64,000 nt of DNA, taken from positions 1 through 64,000 of the forward strand of contig MIQB01000001.1 in the NCBI GenBank assembly GCA_002890585.1, given 5' to 3'. The position numbers and the translations under genes are program-made. The notes beneath the pieces were generated by a model. The model made no database searches. It worked only from the letters and a program-made list of their open reading frames with translations, and was not told where the DNA came from. The DNA comes from Tannerella sp. oral taxon 808. GTDB taxonomy: Bacteria > Bacteroidota > Bacteroidia > Bacteroidales > Tannerellaceae. This document shows positions 9,017 to 17,417 of this stretch, piece by piece; the stretch's first letter is position 1, and each line of letters starts with the position of its first letter.

Positions 9017-10132
9017 TTAGCGGCCCACTTCTGACGTGAGCTCGCGGATGAAGACCTCTTCGGCCGAGAGAATCCAGCGGCGGAAGGCGTCGTAATCGAA
9101 CGTGCGGGGCTCGCACATGAAGGCCTGTAGCTGCGAGAGGTCGAACGAGCGGCCGACGGTGGCGGCGCCGGGGATGGACGAGGCGTCGGCGGCGTTGATC
9201 TCCTGCTCAAGGTGGGCGGGAATGAGCATGACGGGCTTGTTGAGATAGAGCGCCTCGCAGACGGACTCGAAGCCGGCGGTGGTGATGTAGCCGCGGCAGG
9301 AGGCCATGTAGCGCAGGAACAGTTCGTCGTCGATGCGGTGGAGGGTGAGCGTGTCGTCCACGCGGAGCTCCGCGGGTGCGTCGCGTTTGTCCCAGAAGAA
9401 ATGCAGGCGGACGTCCGGGTGGGCGTCGTGCCAGCGTCGCACCTCGTTCTCGAAGCCTTGATTGAGCATATAACCCAAGATGTAATCGCCCTCCGTGGGC
9501 TGCAGCTCCATCACCTCGCGGCGGAGCAGCGGGGGGACGACGGCGATGCGCTCGCGCGGACAGGCCTTGATGGGGTAGAAGGAGAGGGCCAGCAGCTTCG
9601 TGGCGCCGATGCCGGTCAGGAGCGTGTGTAGGCGAAGGATGAGCATGCTCTGCGCGTCGCCCTTGCCGTGGCGATAATCGGGATGGCGCAGCAGGTATTG
9701 GTGGGCGATGTTGACGAAGGGGATGTCCATGCGGAAGCGCAGCTGGGTGAGCGCAGGCAAGATCTCGTAGAAGTTCACCACCACATCGGGGTGTTGCTTC
9801 AGTATCCTGCGGTGGATCATCTCAATGCTTCGGCTGTACTGCCGCAGCTTGCGCGGGTTGCCGTTGTAGAAGGCCGTGCGGAGCTTGTCAAGTCGTTTGC
9901 GATCCTTCTTGTAGATGAGCGAGGGCGCCTCATAAGCGCGCACCGGCGCCTTGATCTTCGCACGAAAGAAGGTGGGCACCTCGCGGCCGTGGCTCTTGCC
10001 GACGAGCACCTCCACGACCTCGTGCCCGTGGCGGCGGAGCATGTCGGCCAGCGAGAGCGCCTGGGTCAGGTGTCCGCGCCCCTCGCCCTGCACGATGAAC
10101 ATGAATCGCAGGGCTCTGCTCGCTTCATTCAT
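9017..10132 (-). CDS. Glycosyltransferase, MurG/UGT-like (GT-B fold)
   Basis: 371 residues. The N-terminal Rossmann half opens with FMFIVQGEGRGHLTQALSLADMLRRHGHEV, the glycine-rich acceptor-side loop of GT-B enzymes that scan along membranes. The C-terminal half has GYITTAGFESVCEALYLNKPVMLIPAHLEQEINA, which matches the nucleotide-sugar binding region of UDP-glycosyltransferases. The donor and acceptor cannot be read from sequence. The start could alternatively be Met-11 (MFIV). It precedes the hairpin cluster and follows prfB on the same strand. Confidence 0.85.
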   Translation of the reverse strand: MNEASRALRFMFIVQGEGRGHLTQALSLADMLRRHGHEVVEVLVGKSHGREVPTFFRAKIKAPVRAYEAPSLIYKKDRKRLDKLRTAFYNGNPRKLRQYSRSIEMIHRRILKQHPDVVVNFYEILPALTQLRFRMDIPFVNIAHQYLLRHPDYRHGKGDAQSMLILRLHTLLTGIGATKLLALSFYPIKACPRERIAVVPPLLRREVMELQPTEGDYILGYMLNQGFENEVRRWHDAHPDVRLHFFWDKRDAPAELRVDDTLTLHRIDDELFLRYMASCRGYITTAGFESVCEALYLNKPVMLIPAHLEQEINAADASSIPGAATVGRSFDLSQLQAFMCEPRTFDYDAFRRWILSAEEVFIRELTSEVGR

Positions 10133-10210
10133 AAGATTGGGTAGTTGTCATAATGGAGTGATGCATGAGACTTTGCAGCGTGGCGGCAGATGCACCACGA
10201 TCCAAAAGTC

Positions 10211-11324
10211 TCACTCAGCGCTGGCAAACTCCATGAGATAAGCCTTAATAAAGCCATCGATCTTGCCATCCATCACGCCGCCCACGTCCGAGGTTTGGAA
10301 GTTCGTCCGGTGATCCTTCACGCGGCGATCGTCGAAGACATAACTGCGGATCTGCGATCCCCATTCGATCTTCTTCTTCCCGGCCTCGATCTTGTTTTGC
10401 TCCTCCATGCGGTGCTGCATCTCGCGATCGTAGAGGATGGAGCGGAGTTGGCGCAGCGCATTCTCGCGGTTCTTCGGCTGGTCGCGCGTCTCGGTGTTTT
10501 CGATGAGGATCTCCTCCTCGGCACCGGTGTAAGGGTCTTTGTATTGGTAACGCAGACGCACGCCAGACTCCACCTTGTTGACGTTCTGTCCGCCAGCGCC
10601 GCCAGATCGGAAGGTGTCCCACGAGATGCGCGCTTGCTCGACGTTGACCTCGATGGTGTCATCCACCAGCGGGGTGACGAAGACGGAGGCGAAGGAGGTC
10701 ATGCGTTTACCCTGCGCGTTGTATGGCGAGACGCGGACGAGGCGGTGGACGCCGTTTTCGCCCTTCAGGTAGCCGTAGGCGTAGTCGCCCTCGATGTTCA
10801 TCGTCACCGTCTTGATGCCGGCCTCGTCGCCCTCCTGCAGGTTGCTGATGGTCACTTTGTAGCCGTTGGCTTCGCCCCAACGCATATACATACGCATGAG
10901 CATCGAGGCCCAGTCTTGGCTCTCCGTTCCTCCGGCTCCGGAGTTGATCTTGAGCACACAGTTCATGGCGTCGGCCTCGCCGCGCAGCATGTTGCGGAAC
11001 TCAAGGTTCTCGATGAGCTCCTTCGTGTGCGCGTAGGCCTCATCCACCTCTGCCTCCGTGGTGACGCCCTCTTTGGCGTACTCAAAGGCGAGGCTGAGCT
11101 CCTCAGTGGCGTTGTGCACCTCGTTGTATAACTCGATCCACTTCTTGAGGTCCTTGACGACCTTCATCTGCGCTTCGGCGCGTTTGGCATCTTCCCAGAA
11201 GGCCGGGTCGCGCGTGCGCAGCTCTTCTTCTTCTAATTGAACGGTCTTTGCATCGACGTCAAAGAAACCTCCTCAACGCCTGCTCGCGTTCCAACATATC
11301 CTTCAGTTGGTCTACTGTAATCAT
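10211..11324 (-). CDS. prfB: Peptide chain release factor 2, expressed by programmed +1 frameshift
   Basis: RF2 releases finished peptides at UGA and UAA codons. From ATG at 11324 the first frame reads MITVDQLKDMLEREQALRRFL and then meets UGA (11259-11261). Shifting +1 there continues DVDAKTVQLEEEEL... into the main frame, giving 370 residues. The catalytic GGQ motif is in SGGAGGQNVNKVESGVRL. The codon-recognition loop reads VSPYNAQGKR, so the usual SPF tripeptide is SPY here. A track that starts at MKVVKDLKK (11167) misses the first 50 or so residues. Regulation is autogenous: low RF2 slows UGA decoding and favours the shift. Confidence 0.95.
11258..11273 (-). promoter_or_regulatory. prfB programmed +1 frameshift site
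   Basis: On the minus strand the sequence is AGGAGGTTTCTTTGAC: an internal Shine-Dalgarno (11268-11273), a slippery CTT (Leu) and the in-frame UGA followed by C, a weak termination context. This is the established RF2 autoregulatory arrangement; E. coli has an equivalent SD-CUU-UGA-C. Confidence 0.95.
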
Positions 11325-11418
11325 GATTGATATTCCTTATTTAACGGCCGCAAATGTAGAATCCCAGCCCAAAGGCAGCGGGGGAGCTGCGTACACAGAG
11401 GCGTATGCTTTTGCGCCT

Positions 11419-11706
11419 CTACCCTGGCATCTCTACCCTTCGCTCCCTAATCACCCGCCTCCGACGGCTCGAAACGTTCGGTATGTCATACGTGTACTCG
11501 ATCACATAATCACCCCTCACGAGCCACTCCGGCAAGCCACGATCGCCGCGTGCGGAGGCCGATTCGATCATCAACCTCAGTCCCCGGTTCACATCGGCTT
11601 TGCATTCCTCCACCGAGCTGCCCGCTCCGTAGATTCCATCCACATTGACGGCATACCCATCAAAATAATCCTTGCTCGCCTCGATCTGAATAATCAGCTT
11701 TTCCAT
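11419..11706 (-). pseudogene. HicB-like antitoxin, apparently truncated
   Basis: 95 residues. The N-terminal MEKLIIQIEASKDYFDGYAVNVDGIYGAGSSVEECKADV is the HicB partial RNase-H-like fold as seen in Bacteroidales HicB-like proteins. Relatives continue after the tyrosine-rich YVIEYTYDIPN with a helical DNA-binding part of 50 or more residues. Here the frame turns into an arginine-rich tail (SSRRRRVIRERRVEMPG) and stops. No HicA is adjacent. I read it as a decayed remnant; it could still be translated. Comparison with relatives is from memory of the family. Confidence 0.6.
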
Positions 11707-11732
11707 CTACCCTCTTCTCTCTACCCTCTCAT

Positions 11733-12248
11733 TCACCACCCAAACGCCTTGTCAGACATCCATGTGCCCTGCACCTTCATTGTCTGCTCGATCACCTCGC
11801 GGGCGATGCCGTCGCCACCAGCCAGCGGCGAGACATAGCGAGCCACAGCCTTGATCTCTGGCGCCGCCGTACTGGGCGCGATGGACAGCCCCACGCGACG
11901 CATCACCTCATAGTCTGGTATATCGTCACCAGCGAAAGCCACCTGCTCGTCGCGCAGGCCTGTCCGCCGGAGGAAGTCCTCGTAATCGATGATCTTGACA
12001 CTGCTGCGCAGGTAGATGTGTTGCACACCGAGGCGCTCGAAGCGCAGGCGGATATTCTCCGTGTAAGCACCCGTGATGAGGCCCGTCTCGTAGCCGTGGC
12101 GCACGGCCAGCTGCAGAGCGTAGCCGTCCTTGATGTTTACCGTGCGCAGCGGATCGCCATTATCAGCCAGCGGGATTTTGTCGGACGACAACACGCCGTC
12201 CACATCGAAAAGAAACGCCCTGATCAGGGCTAAATCGTAGGGAATCAT
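11733..12248 (-). CDS. KdsC-like HAD phosphatase (KDO-8-phosphate phosphatase family)
   Basis: 171 residues, the typical size of the cap-less tetrameric KdsC family. HAD motif I is FLFDVDGVLSSD, motif II LITGAYTENI, and the motif IV region FAGDDIPDYEVM. KdsC removes phosphate from 3-deoxy-D-manno-octulosonate-8-phosphate in lipopolysaccharide core synthesis; in Bacteroidetes related enzymes also act on KDN-type acids, so the exact substrate is inferred. The next gene downstream is the truncated HicB. Confidence 0.88.
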   Translation of the reverse strand: MIPYDLALIRAFLFDVDGVLSSDKIPLADNGDPLRTVNIKDGYALQLAVRHGYETGLITGAYTENIRLRFERLGVQHIYLRSSVKIIDYEDFLRRTGLRDEQVAFAGDDIPDYEVMRRVGLSIAPSTAAPEIKAVARYVSPLAGGDGIAREVIEQTMKVQGTWMSDKAFGW

Positions 12249-12315
12249 TGTTTGAAAGTGAATAGTAAAAAAACGAAAAACGAAAAGCAGGAACAGACGA
12301 TTGCCCCCTTCGTTT

Positions 12316-13101
12316 TTAGTTTTTAGTTTTTAGTTGTTTAGCATAGATCCCGCGGCTGATCGCTTCATACAGCTGCCTGACTTCCGGATCGGTGATCATC
12401 GCCGCCTGACGCTCCATCACGGCGCGATCGCATCGCACCGCCGGACCCGTCTGCGCTTCGCGCGGTGTGAGGCGATGGATCTTCGCTGCCGTCTCGTCGA
12501 TGAGGGGACGGAGCACTGCCCCGTCGATGCCTTGCGCACGGACGATCTCGTCGGCCAAGGCGTACATGTGATTCGTGAAGTTACAAGCAAAGACGGCCGC
12601 TAAATGCAGGTACGCCCGGCGATCGGAGGGTAAGGCATGCACCTCGTCCGAGAGCTGCTCGGCCAACGCCCGCACCTCGTCCGTCACCTCCGCTGTACAG
12701 CCCTCCACGAAGCAGGGCACCCGACGGAAGTCCACCGACCTGTCGCGCGAGAAGGTTTGCAGCGGATAAAGCACGCCGTAGCGATGCGCCCGGCCGCGGA
12801 ATACATCCATCGGCACACTGCCCGCCGTGTGCAGCCACAGCCCGTCGTTCGTCGGCACCCGGCTGGCCACGTCAGCCAAGGCATCATCGCTGAGCGAGAA
12901 GACGTACACGTCAGCATCGGTGCGCACGGCTTCGGCCGACGTCGTCCACGCCGCGCCGTCCGACCCATCGGCCAACGCCTGGGCATGCTCCGCCGTTCGA
13001 CTGTAGATCTGCACGAGGCGCAGCCCCGCACGCTCACGCAACGCCTGCGCAAGATGCGTGGCCACGCGCCCGGCACCGATCATTACGGCCGTTGTCTTCA
13101 T
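12316..13101 (-). CDS. Rossmann-like/DUF2520 domain protein (putative NAD(P) oxidoreductase)
   Basis: 261 residues. The N-terminus carries a dinucleotide-binding signature, VMIGAGRVATHLAQALRERAG, followed by the Rossmann core (YVFSLSDDALADVASR, LWLHTAGSVPMDVF). The C-terminal helical DUF2520 region includes LAAVFACNFTNHMYALADEI. The family resembles ketopantoate or pyrroline-carboxylate reductases, but its substrate is unknown. It overlaps the upstream nitroreductase gene by four bases (ATGA at 13098-13101), so the two are translationally coupled. In Bacteroidales DUF2520 genes often sit next to kdsC-like genes, as here. Confidence 0.88.
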   Translation of the reverse strand: MKTTAVMIGAGRVATHLAQALRERAGLRLVQIYSRTAEHAQALADGSDGAAWTTSAEAVRTDADVYVFSLSDDALADVASRVPTNDGLWLHTAGSVPMDVFRGRAHRYGVLYPLQTFSRDRSVDFRRVPCFVEGCTAEVTDEVRALAEQLSDEVHALPSDRRAYLHLAAVFACNFTNHMYALADEIVRAQGIDGAVLRPLIDETAAKIHRLTPREAQTGPAVRCDRAVMERQAAMITDPEVRQLYEAISRGIYAKQLKTKN

Positions 13102-13664
13102 GCCTGCGCCTCGCCGTCACCGGCCACCTCCGCCGTGCGGAAGCGACCGATATGCACGCGTTCCCAGAGCAACGAGGCCTCGTCGTGTGGCCGCCCGACG
13201 CGCTCGCGGTGGCCGAAGCCGACGATGCAGACGACGCCGAGCTGGTAGGGGATGTCGAGCAGGTCGCGGACGTACTGCTCGGCCTCGGTGTCAGCCTCGG
13301 TGTGGCGGTTGCGCACCTGACACCAGCAGCTGCCTAAGCCGAGATCTTCAGCCTGAAGCTGCATGTATGCGGCGGCGATCGAAGCGTCCTCCACCCACAC
13401 ATCCGTAACGGTCACGTCGCCCATCACCACCACGGCCAGCGCGCAGCCGGAGAGGAAGGAGCTGCCCATCTTCCGACAGGCTGCCAATCGCTCTAACATC
13501 TCGCGATCCTCGACGGCCACAAACTGCCACGAGTGCGAGTTCTTCGACGTGGGCGCCACGAGCGCCGCCTTCAGTAATTCCTGCACCTGGCCCGGTGCGA
13601 TTGGTTCGGCCGTAAACTTCCGCGAGCTGCGGCGGCGCATCATCAATTCATTGAAACTTTCCAT
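13098..13664 (-). CDS. Nitroreductase family protein
   Basis: 188 residues. The flavin-binding FMN-dependent nitroreductase fold is seen in RRRSSRKFTAEPI at the start, PTSKNSHSWQFVAVEDREM, the central ASIAAAYMQLQAEDLGLGSCW and the C-terminal VVCIVGFGHRERVGRPHDE. Such enzymes reduce nitro groups, quinones or flavins using NAD(P)H; the natural substrate is not evident. Its stop overlaps the start of the DUF2520 gene. Confidence 0.9.
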   Translation of the reverse strand: MESFNELMMRRRSSRKFTAEPIAPGQVQELLKAALVAPTSKNSHSWQFVAVEDREMLERLAACRKMGSSFLSGCALAVVVMGDVTVTDVWVEDASIAAAYMQLQAEDLGLGSCWCQVRNRHTEADTEAEQYVRDLLDIPYQLGVVCIVGFGHRERVGRPHDEASLLWERVHIGRFRTAEVAGDGEAQA

Positions 13665-13675
13665 TGTTCTTTTTT

Positions 13676-14137
13676 CTATTTGTCTTTTCTCTCCGCCAAT
13701 TTCTCCCCCACAATCCGGGCGGCAGTAGCCACAAACTCCACACAGGGACGTTTGCGAGGGGCCACGGAGGCATTGCCCTCCTTCTTGTCAAGGCCCAAGA
13801 GTTCGCGGCAGATGATGGAGCCGTTCTTCTGCCGAAATGCATCGGCAAACTCTCGCACCAAGGCGTAATTCCGCGCCTTGGCCTCCTTATCCTTCGGATC
13901 ATTGGCCGGCTCCATCAGCCCGGCGATCATCGCCATCCCGCTGACCGTGCCGCACACCTCACGCATCCGCCCCATGCCTCCGCCGAACGATGCCGTAAGT
14001 TGTGCCGCCAGCGCTGTGTCCATGCCGAACATATCGCTGTAAGTCAGGAACACCGCCTGTGCGCAGTTATACCCCTCCTGAAACAATGCACGCGCCTTCT
14101 CTACGCGCGCCTCTATGTCTTTCTCTTCCATAATCAA
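13676..14137 (-). CDS. C_GCAxxG_C_C family redox-type protein
   Basis: About 153 residues (Met-1 at 14137; Met-3 at 14131 is an alternative). Conserved cysteines occur as NCAQAVF near residue 26, EVCGTVSGMAMIAG near 60-75, and further cysteines at IICRELLG and RPCVEFV. This fits the family named for its cysteine pattern, thought to be a small metal- or redox-binding protein, with a divergent second block. The role is unknown. It is 11 bp upstream of the nitroreductase gene, so a shared transcript is likely. The 41-bp repeat array lies 100 bp further upstream. Confidence 0.82.
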   Translation of the reverse strand: MIMEEKDIEARVEKARALFQEGYNCAQAVFLTYSDMFGMDTALAAQLTASFGGGMGRMREVCGTVSGMAMIAGLMEPANDPKDKEAKARNYALVREFADAFRQKNGSIICRELLGLDKKEGNASVAPRKRPCVEFVATAARIVGEKLAERKDK

Positions 14138-14237
14138 TAATGTAGTGTAGTAGGGTTATGCAAGTATTTCTCTCCTTCCTTTTATGGCTCCCAAGCATTT
14201 CGCAGGTTAGTGCTCGGACGCCCGTCGAAGCTCCGGA

Positions 14238-14456
14238 ATCAGTGATTCCAGAGCTTATGTTGTCAACATGAGGCCAAAATCAGTGATTCCGGAGGTTATG
14301 TTGTCAACATAGGCCGAAAAATCAGTGATTCCGGAGGTTATGTTGTCAACATGGGGCCAAAATCAATGATTCCGGAGGTTATGTTGTCAACATGGGGCCA
14401 AAATCAGTGATTCCGGAGGTTATGTTGTCAACATAAGCCGGAATCAGCGATTCCAA
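14238..14456. repeat. Tandem array, 41-bp twin-palindrome units (array A)
   Basis: Six copies of a GGAATCA-G-TGATTCC-like palindrome alternate with five copies of ATGTTG-T-CAACAT. The TGATT motif recurs at 14243, 14284, 14326, 14367, 14408 and (as CGATT) 14448, giving steps of 41, 42, 41, 41 and 40 bp. There are no unique spacers. It fills the gap between the 3' end of apbE and the 5' end of the C_GCAxxG_C_C gene. Confidence 0.9.
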
Positions 14457-14498
14457 GGCTTGGATTTTTATACAAGCTCCCCCTCGTCTCTCATTTTT

Positions 14499-15569
14499 TT
14501 ACTCCTCGTTTTTCGTTTCCCCCACGATCATCTCCTGTATCGCCGGCGACATCTTCACGCGGTGCACGCCCGACGTGTCGGCATAGATCACGTAATAGGC
14601 GATCTCCGGCACCGACTCCGCCATGCGACAGGCCGCGTCGAGACCCATCGCCATGAAGGCCGTCGCATAGGCATCAGCCGTCATGCAGTCTGGTGCCACG
14701 ATCGTTGCGCTGAGGATGTTCTGCTGCGAAGGGTAACCCGTGCGCGGATCGATCGTGTGCGCCACCTTCTTGCCATCGCGCACGTGGAAGTTCCGGTAGT
14801 TGCCCGACGTAGCCATGCCTCTCCGGCCGCAGAGCTCGACCACCTCCTGCATATCGTTCTTCACGCCCGTCGTGTCGTCCTCCGGCTTATTGATGCCAAT
14901 GCGCCAGCATTCGCCCCGCGCATTCATGCCGCGCGAGGCCACCTCGCCGCCGATCTCCACCATGTAGTCCTCCACGCCCTCACGCTCGAGCAACGCCGCC
15001 ACCACGTCGCAGGCATAACCCTTGGCGATGGCCGAGAAGCTGAGTTCGAGCCGCGGATCGTCTTTCACCACGCGCCGTCCGTCGAGCCGCACCTTGCGGT
15101 AGCCCACAAACTGGAGCATGCTATCGATCACGGCCGGCGATACGCTGTCTTTCTGCTCATAGCCAAAGCCCCAGAGGTTGATGAGCGGCGCCGCGGTGAC
15201 GTCGAACACGCCGCCCGACCGCTCCGCAACGTCCATCGCGCGGTTGAAGACGGTCACGAACCAATCGTCCACCTCCACCTCCTCATTTCGGTTCACCCGC
15301 GCCAGGATCGACTCCTTATTGAAGGGATTCAGCGACGCATCGAAGGCCTGCAGCTCAGCCGCGATCTTGTCCGTCAGCGGCCCCTTGTTCGTGCGGTATT
15401 TAATATGGTATACGGTGTGGAAAATCGATCCCTCCTCCTCGTAATAAGTTCCTTTCCCGCCGCACGCAGTCACAATTGCCGCCACCAGCAGTGCACACAC
15501 GACAGCCCGCATCGTCTGGGCCAGCCCCCTACGTTCCGCCTTCGGGCGGATGTTTTCGTTCTGTTTCAT
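14499..15569 (-). CDS. apbE: FAD:protein FMN transferase lipoprotein (ApbE family)
   Basis: About 356 residues from MKQNENIRPK at 15569; an internal Met at 15512 gives a shorter signal (MRAVVCALL). The lipobox is AAIVTACGG. The enzyme moves FMN from FAD to Thr/Ser of target flavoproteins such as Rnf/Nqr subunits on the outer face of the inner membrane. Family motifs seen are FDASLNPFNKESILARVN, GGVFDVTAAPLINLWGFG, LELSFSAIAKGYACDVV, MVEIGGEVASRG, WRIGINKP, TSGNYRNF and HTIDPRTGYP. No Rnf/Nqr operon lies in the window. The extension upstream of 15569 is rejected because it lacks a signal peptide at its start. Confidence 0.92.
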   Translation of the reverse strand: MKQNENIRPKAERRGLAQTMRAVVCALLVAAIVTACGGKGTYYEEEGSIFHTVYHIKYRTNKGPLTDKIAAELQAFDASLNPFNKESILARVNRNEEVEVDDWFVTVFNRAMDVAERSGGVFDVTAAPLINLWGFGYEQKDSVSPAVIDSMLQFVGYRKVRLDGRRVVKDDPRLELSFSAIAKGYACDVVAALLEREGVEDYMVEIGGEVASRGMNARGECWRIGINKPEDDTTGVKNDMQEVVELCGRRGMATSGNYRNFHVRDGKKVAHTIDPRTGYPSQQNILSATIVAPDCMTADAYATAFMAMGLDAACRMAESVPEIAYYVIYADTSGVHRVKMSPAIQEMIVGETKNEE

Positions 15570-15835
15570 AATCAAAATAATCAATCCGGCTGCGAAGATA
15601 GACCCCTCCACGCGAAGCTCTCCGCCCCCTCCCATCCTTTCTATTGCTCGACATACGTACAGAAAGAGAATCGAGGTGTGGGACATCTTTTAACAGCCCT
15701 CCCCACCCCCATATACACAAACCTTCGCATGATCTATAATCATCAGGCATCGCATCGTTAGCCACAGTCTCCCCCTCCATGCCTCCACCTCTTCTCCCAG
15801 GAGGCCACCGCCGTCGACATCTCAGATAAGAACAA

Positions 15836-15910
15836 TATATTTGTTCCGTTAACATTTGCGTATACGTAATCTTACGTACAAAATGAGCGCTCTGCATGCC
15901 CGTAACTTTG
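15836..15910 (+). promoter_or_regulatory. Candidate promoter and operator for the small protein/TMEM43 genes
   Basis: TAACTTTG at 15903-15910 fits the Bacteroidetes -7 box TAnnTTTG, 27 bp before ATG at 15938. A second fit, TATATTTG, is at 15836-15843. Between them is an inverted repeat TACGTAA-TC-TTACGTA (15863-15878), close to where the -33 element would lie, so it could be an operator. The rest of the 368-bp divergent gap (15570-15937) shows nothing else I can name. Confidence 0.5.
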
Positions 15911-15937
15911 CCCCCGAAAACCAAAACGAATACGACG

Positions 15938-16129
15938 ATGGCAGAAAATATTAGCAAAGAAGCCCTGATGATGCGAGCCAAACAGTTGGATCGCTATTGT
16001 GAATTGCTGATTGAGCAATGCGACAATTGGGCGGCCTCACTGCAACATGAGGAACAGCGTAAAGAGGCAAACTGGAAACAAAAAATCCTTGGCTGGATGA
16101 GGCGCAACCCCTCCAACGACAAGAAATAG
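15938..16129 (+). CDS. Small hypothetical protein, 63 residues
   Basis: It starts MAENISKEALMMRAKQLDRYCELLIEQ and ends MRRNPSNDKK. It is predicted largely helical and charged, with no signal peptide or membrane segment. It lies 31 bp upstream of the TMEM43-like gene on the same strand, and a TAnnTTTG box precedes it, so I think it is real and co-transcribed. No family recognised. An in-frame upstream extension to 15896 (MPVTLPPKTKTNTT) covers the promoter box and is rejected. Confidence 0.65.
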   Translation: MAENISKEALMMRAKQLDRYCELLIEQCDNWAASLQHEEQRKEANWKQKILGWMRRNPSNDKK

Positions 16130-16160
16130 AGATGACACACTAATTTTTATCTATACGATT

Positions 16161-17399
16161 ATGGCTTATACAGAAACAACAAGAACGAGCTACGGCCAAC
16201 GCGTGGCCGGCTCAGCAAAAGGAATGGTAGGCGGATTGCTGATATTCATTATCGGTACCTGCCTGCTGTGGTGGAACGAAGGGCGATCGGTGAAGACGGC
16301 GAAAGCCATCGGCGATGCAGCCTCGAACGTGCAGAACGTGGCCGACGTCTCAAAGATCGACGCCTCACTCAACGGCAAGCTGATTCACGCATCAGCTTTT
16401 GCAGACACGAAAGACACGCTCGTGGACGAGATGTTCGGCGTCCGCGAGTTGGCCATCCAGCTCAACCGCAAGGTGGAGTACTACCAGTGGGTGGAAGTCA
16501 CGGAAACAAAGGAGCGCGAGAAAATCGGCGGCGAAAAGGAGACGGTTACTACGTATACCTACGAGAAGAAGTGGACCGACGCGCCGGTGAAATCAAGCGA
16601 ATTCAAAGACCCGTCGTATCAGAACGCGAACATGGTGCTGGCGGAAGTGGAGGATAAAAAGACCACGGCTGACAACGTGACCTTCGGCGCCTACACACTG
16701 CCAGAATTGATCAAGGAATCGATCAGCGGAAGCAGCCCAGCTGAAGTGCACATGACGGAAGAGCAACAGTTTGCTTGGGATGAGCAACTGCATATGGCTG
16801 CAAGAAATCCGAACGACAACCTCACGACGAGGCGTAGGCTCGACGAAGCCTCGATGGTGCACACGAATTCGAACACCGTCTACTTAGGCACCTCGCCCAA
16901 CAACCCACAAGTGGGTGACGTGCGCGTGACGTTTACGAAGGTGGATCCGGCCGACATCTCCATCATCGCACAGGTGGATGGCTCGACATTCAAGGCCTAC
17001 AAGGCGAAGAACGGAAAGACGTTCATCCGCACAGAGATGGGCAAGGTGGATGCGGACGAGATGTTTGAGCATGCAAAATCGGAGAACAACATTTGGACAT
17101 GGCTGCTCCGTGCGCTGGGTTTATTGCTCGTCGTGGGCGGCCTGAAGGGCATGTTCGGATTGCTGCCGATGCTGTTTAAGGTGCTGCCGTTCTTGGGCAG
17201 CGTGGTCGATGCTGGTGTGGGGCTTGTCAGCTGGGTGTTAGGCTTGGCGTGGTCGCTCATCATCATCGCTATTGCGTGGCTTGTCTATCGGCCGATCATT
17301 GGCATCGCGCTGCTTGTGGTGGCCATCGCGGGAATCGTCTTCCTGAAGAAGCGCGGGAAGAAAAACGAAGAAGAACACCCTATTCAACCAGCATCATAA
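16161..17399 (+). CDS. TMEM43 family membrane protein
   Basis: 412 residues. The N-terminus has SYGQRVAGSAKGMVGGLLIFIIGTCLLWWNEGRSVKTAKAI, one membrane span followed by the family signature WNEGR. A large extracytoplasmic middle domain (about 40-300) follows. Three hydrophobic segments at the C-terminus cover roughly residues 313-395 (WTWLLRALGLLLVVGGLKG..., SLIIIAIAWLVYRPII..., LLVVAIAGIVFL). Human TMEM43 (LUMA) is a nuclear-envelope protein; bacterial members have no settled function. It is likely an inner-membrane protein, in a plus-strand run with the small gene upstream and the nucleotidase downstream (18 bp gap). Confidence 0.9.
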   Translation: MAYTETTRTSYGQRVAGSAKGMVGGLLIFIIGTCLLWWNEGRSVKTAKAIGDAASNVQNVADVSKIDASLNGKLIHASAFADTKDTLVDEMFGVRELAIQLNRKVEYYQWVEVTETKEREKIGGEKETVTTYTYEKKWTDAPVKSSEFKDPSYQNANMVLAEVEDKKTTADNVTFGAYTLPELIKESISGSSPAEVHMTEEQQFAWDEQLHMAARNPNDNLTTRRRLDEASMVHTNSNTVYLGTSPNNPQVGDVRVTFTKVDPADISIIAQVDGSTFKAYKAKNGKTFIRTEMGKVDADEMFEHAKSENNIWTWLLRALGLLLVVGGLKGMFGLLPMLFKVLPFLGSVVDAGVGLVSWVLGLAWSLIIIAIAWLVYRPIIGIALLVVAIAGIVFLKKRGKKNEEEHPIQPAS

Positions 17400-17417
17400 C
17401 CCAAAACCCAACGAACC

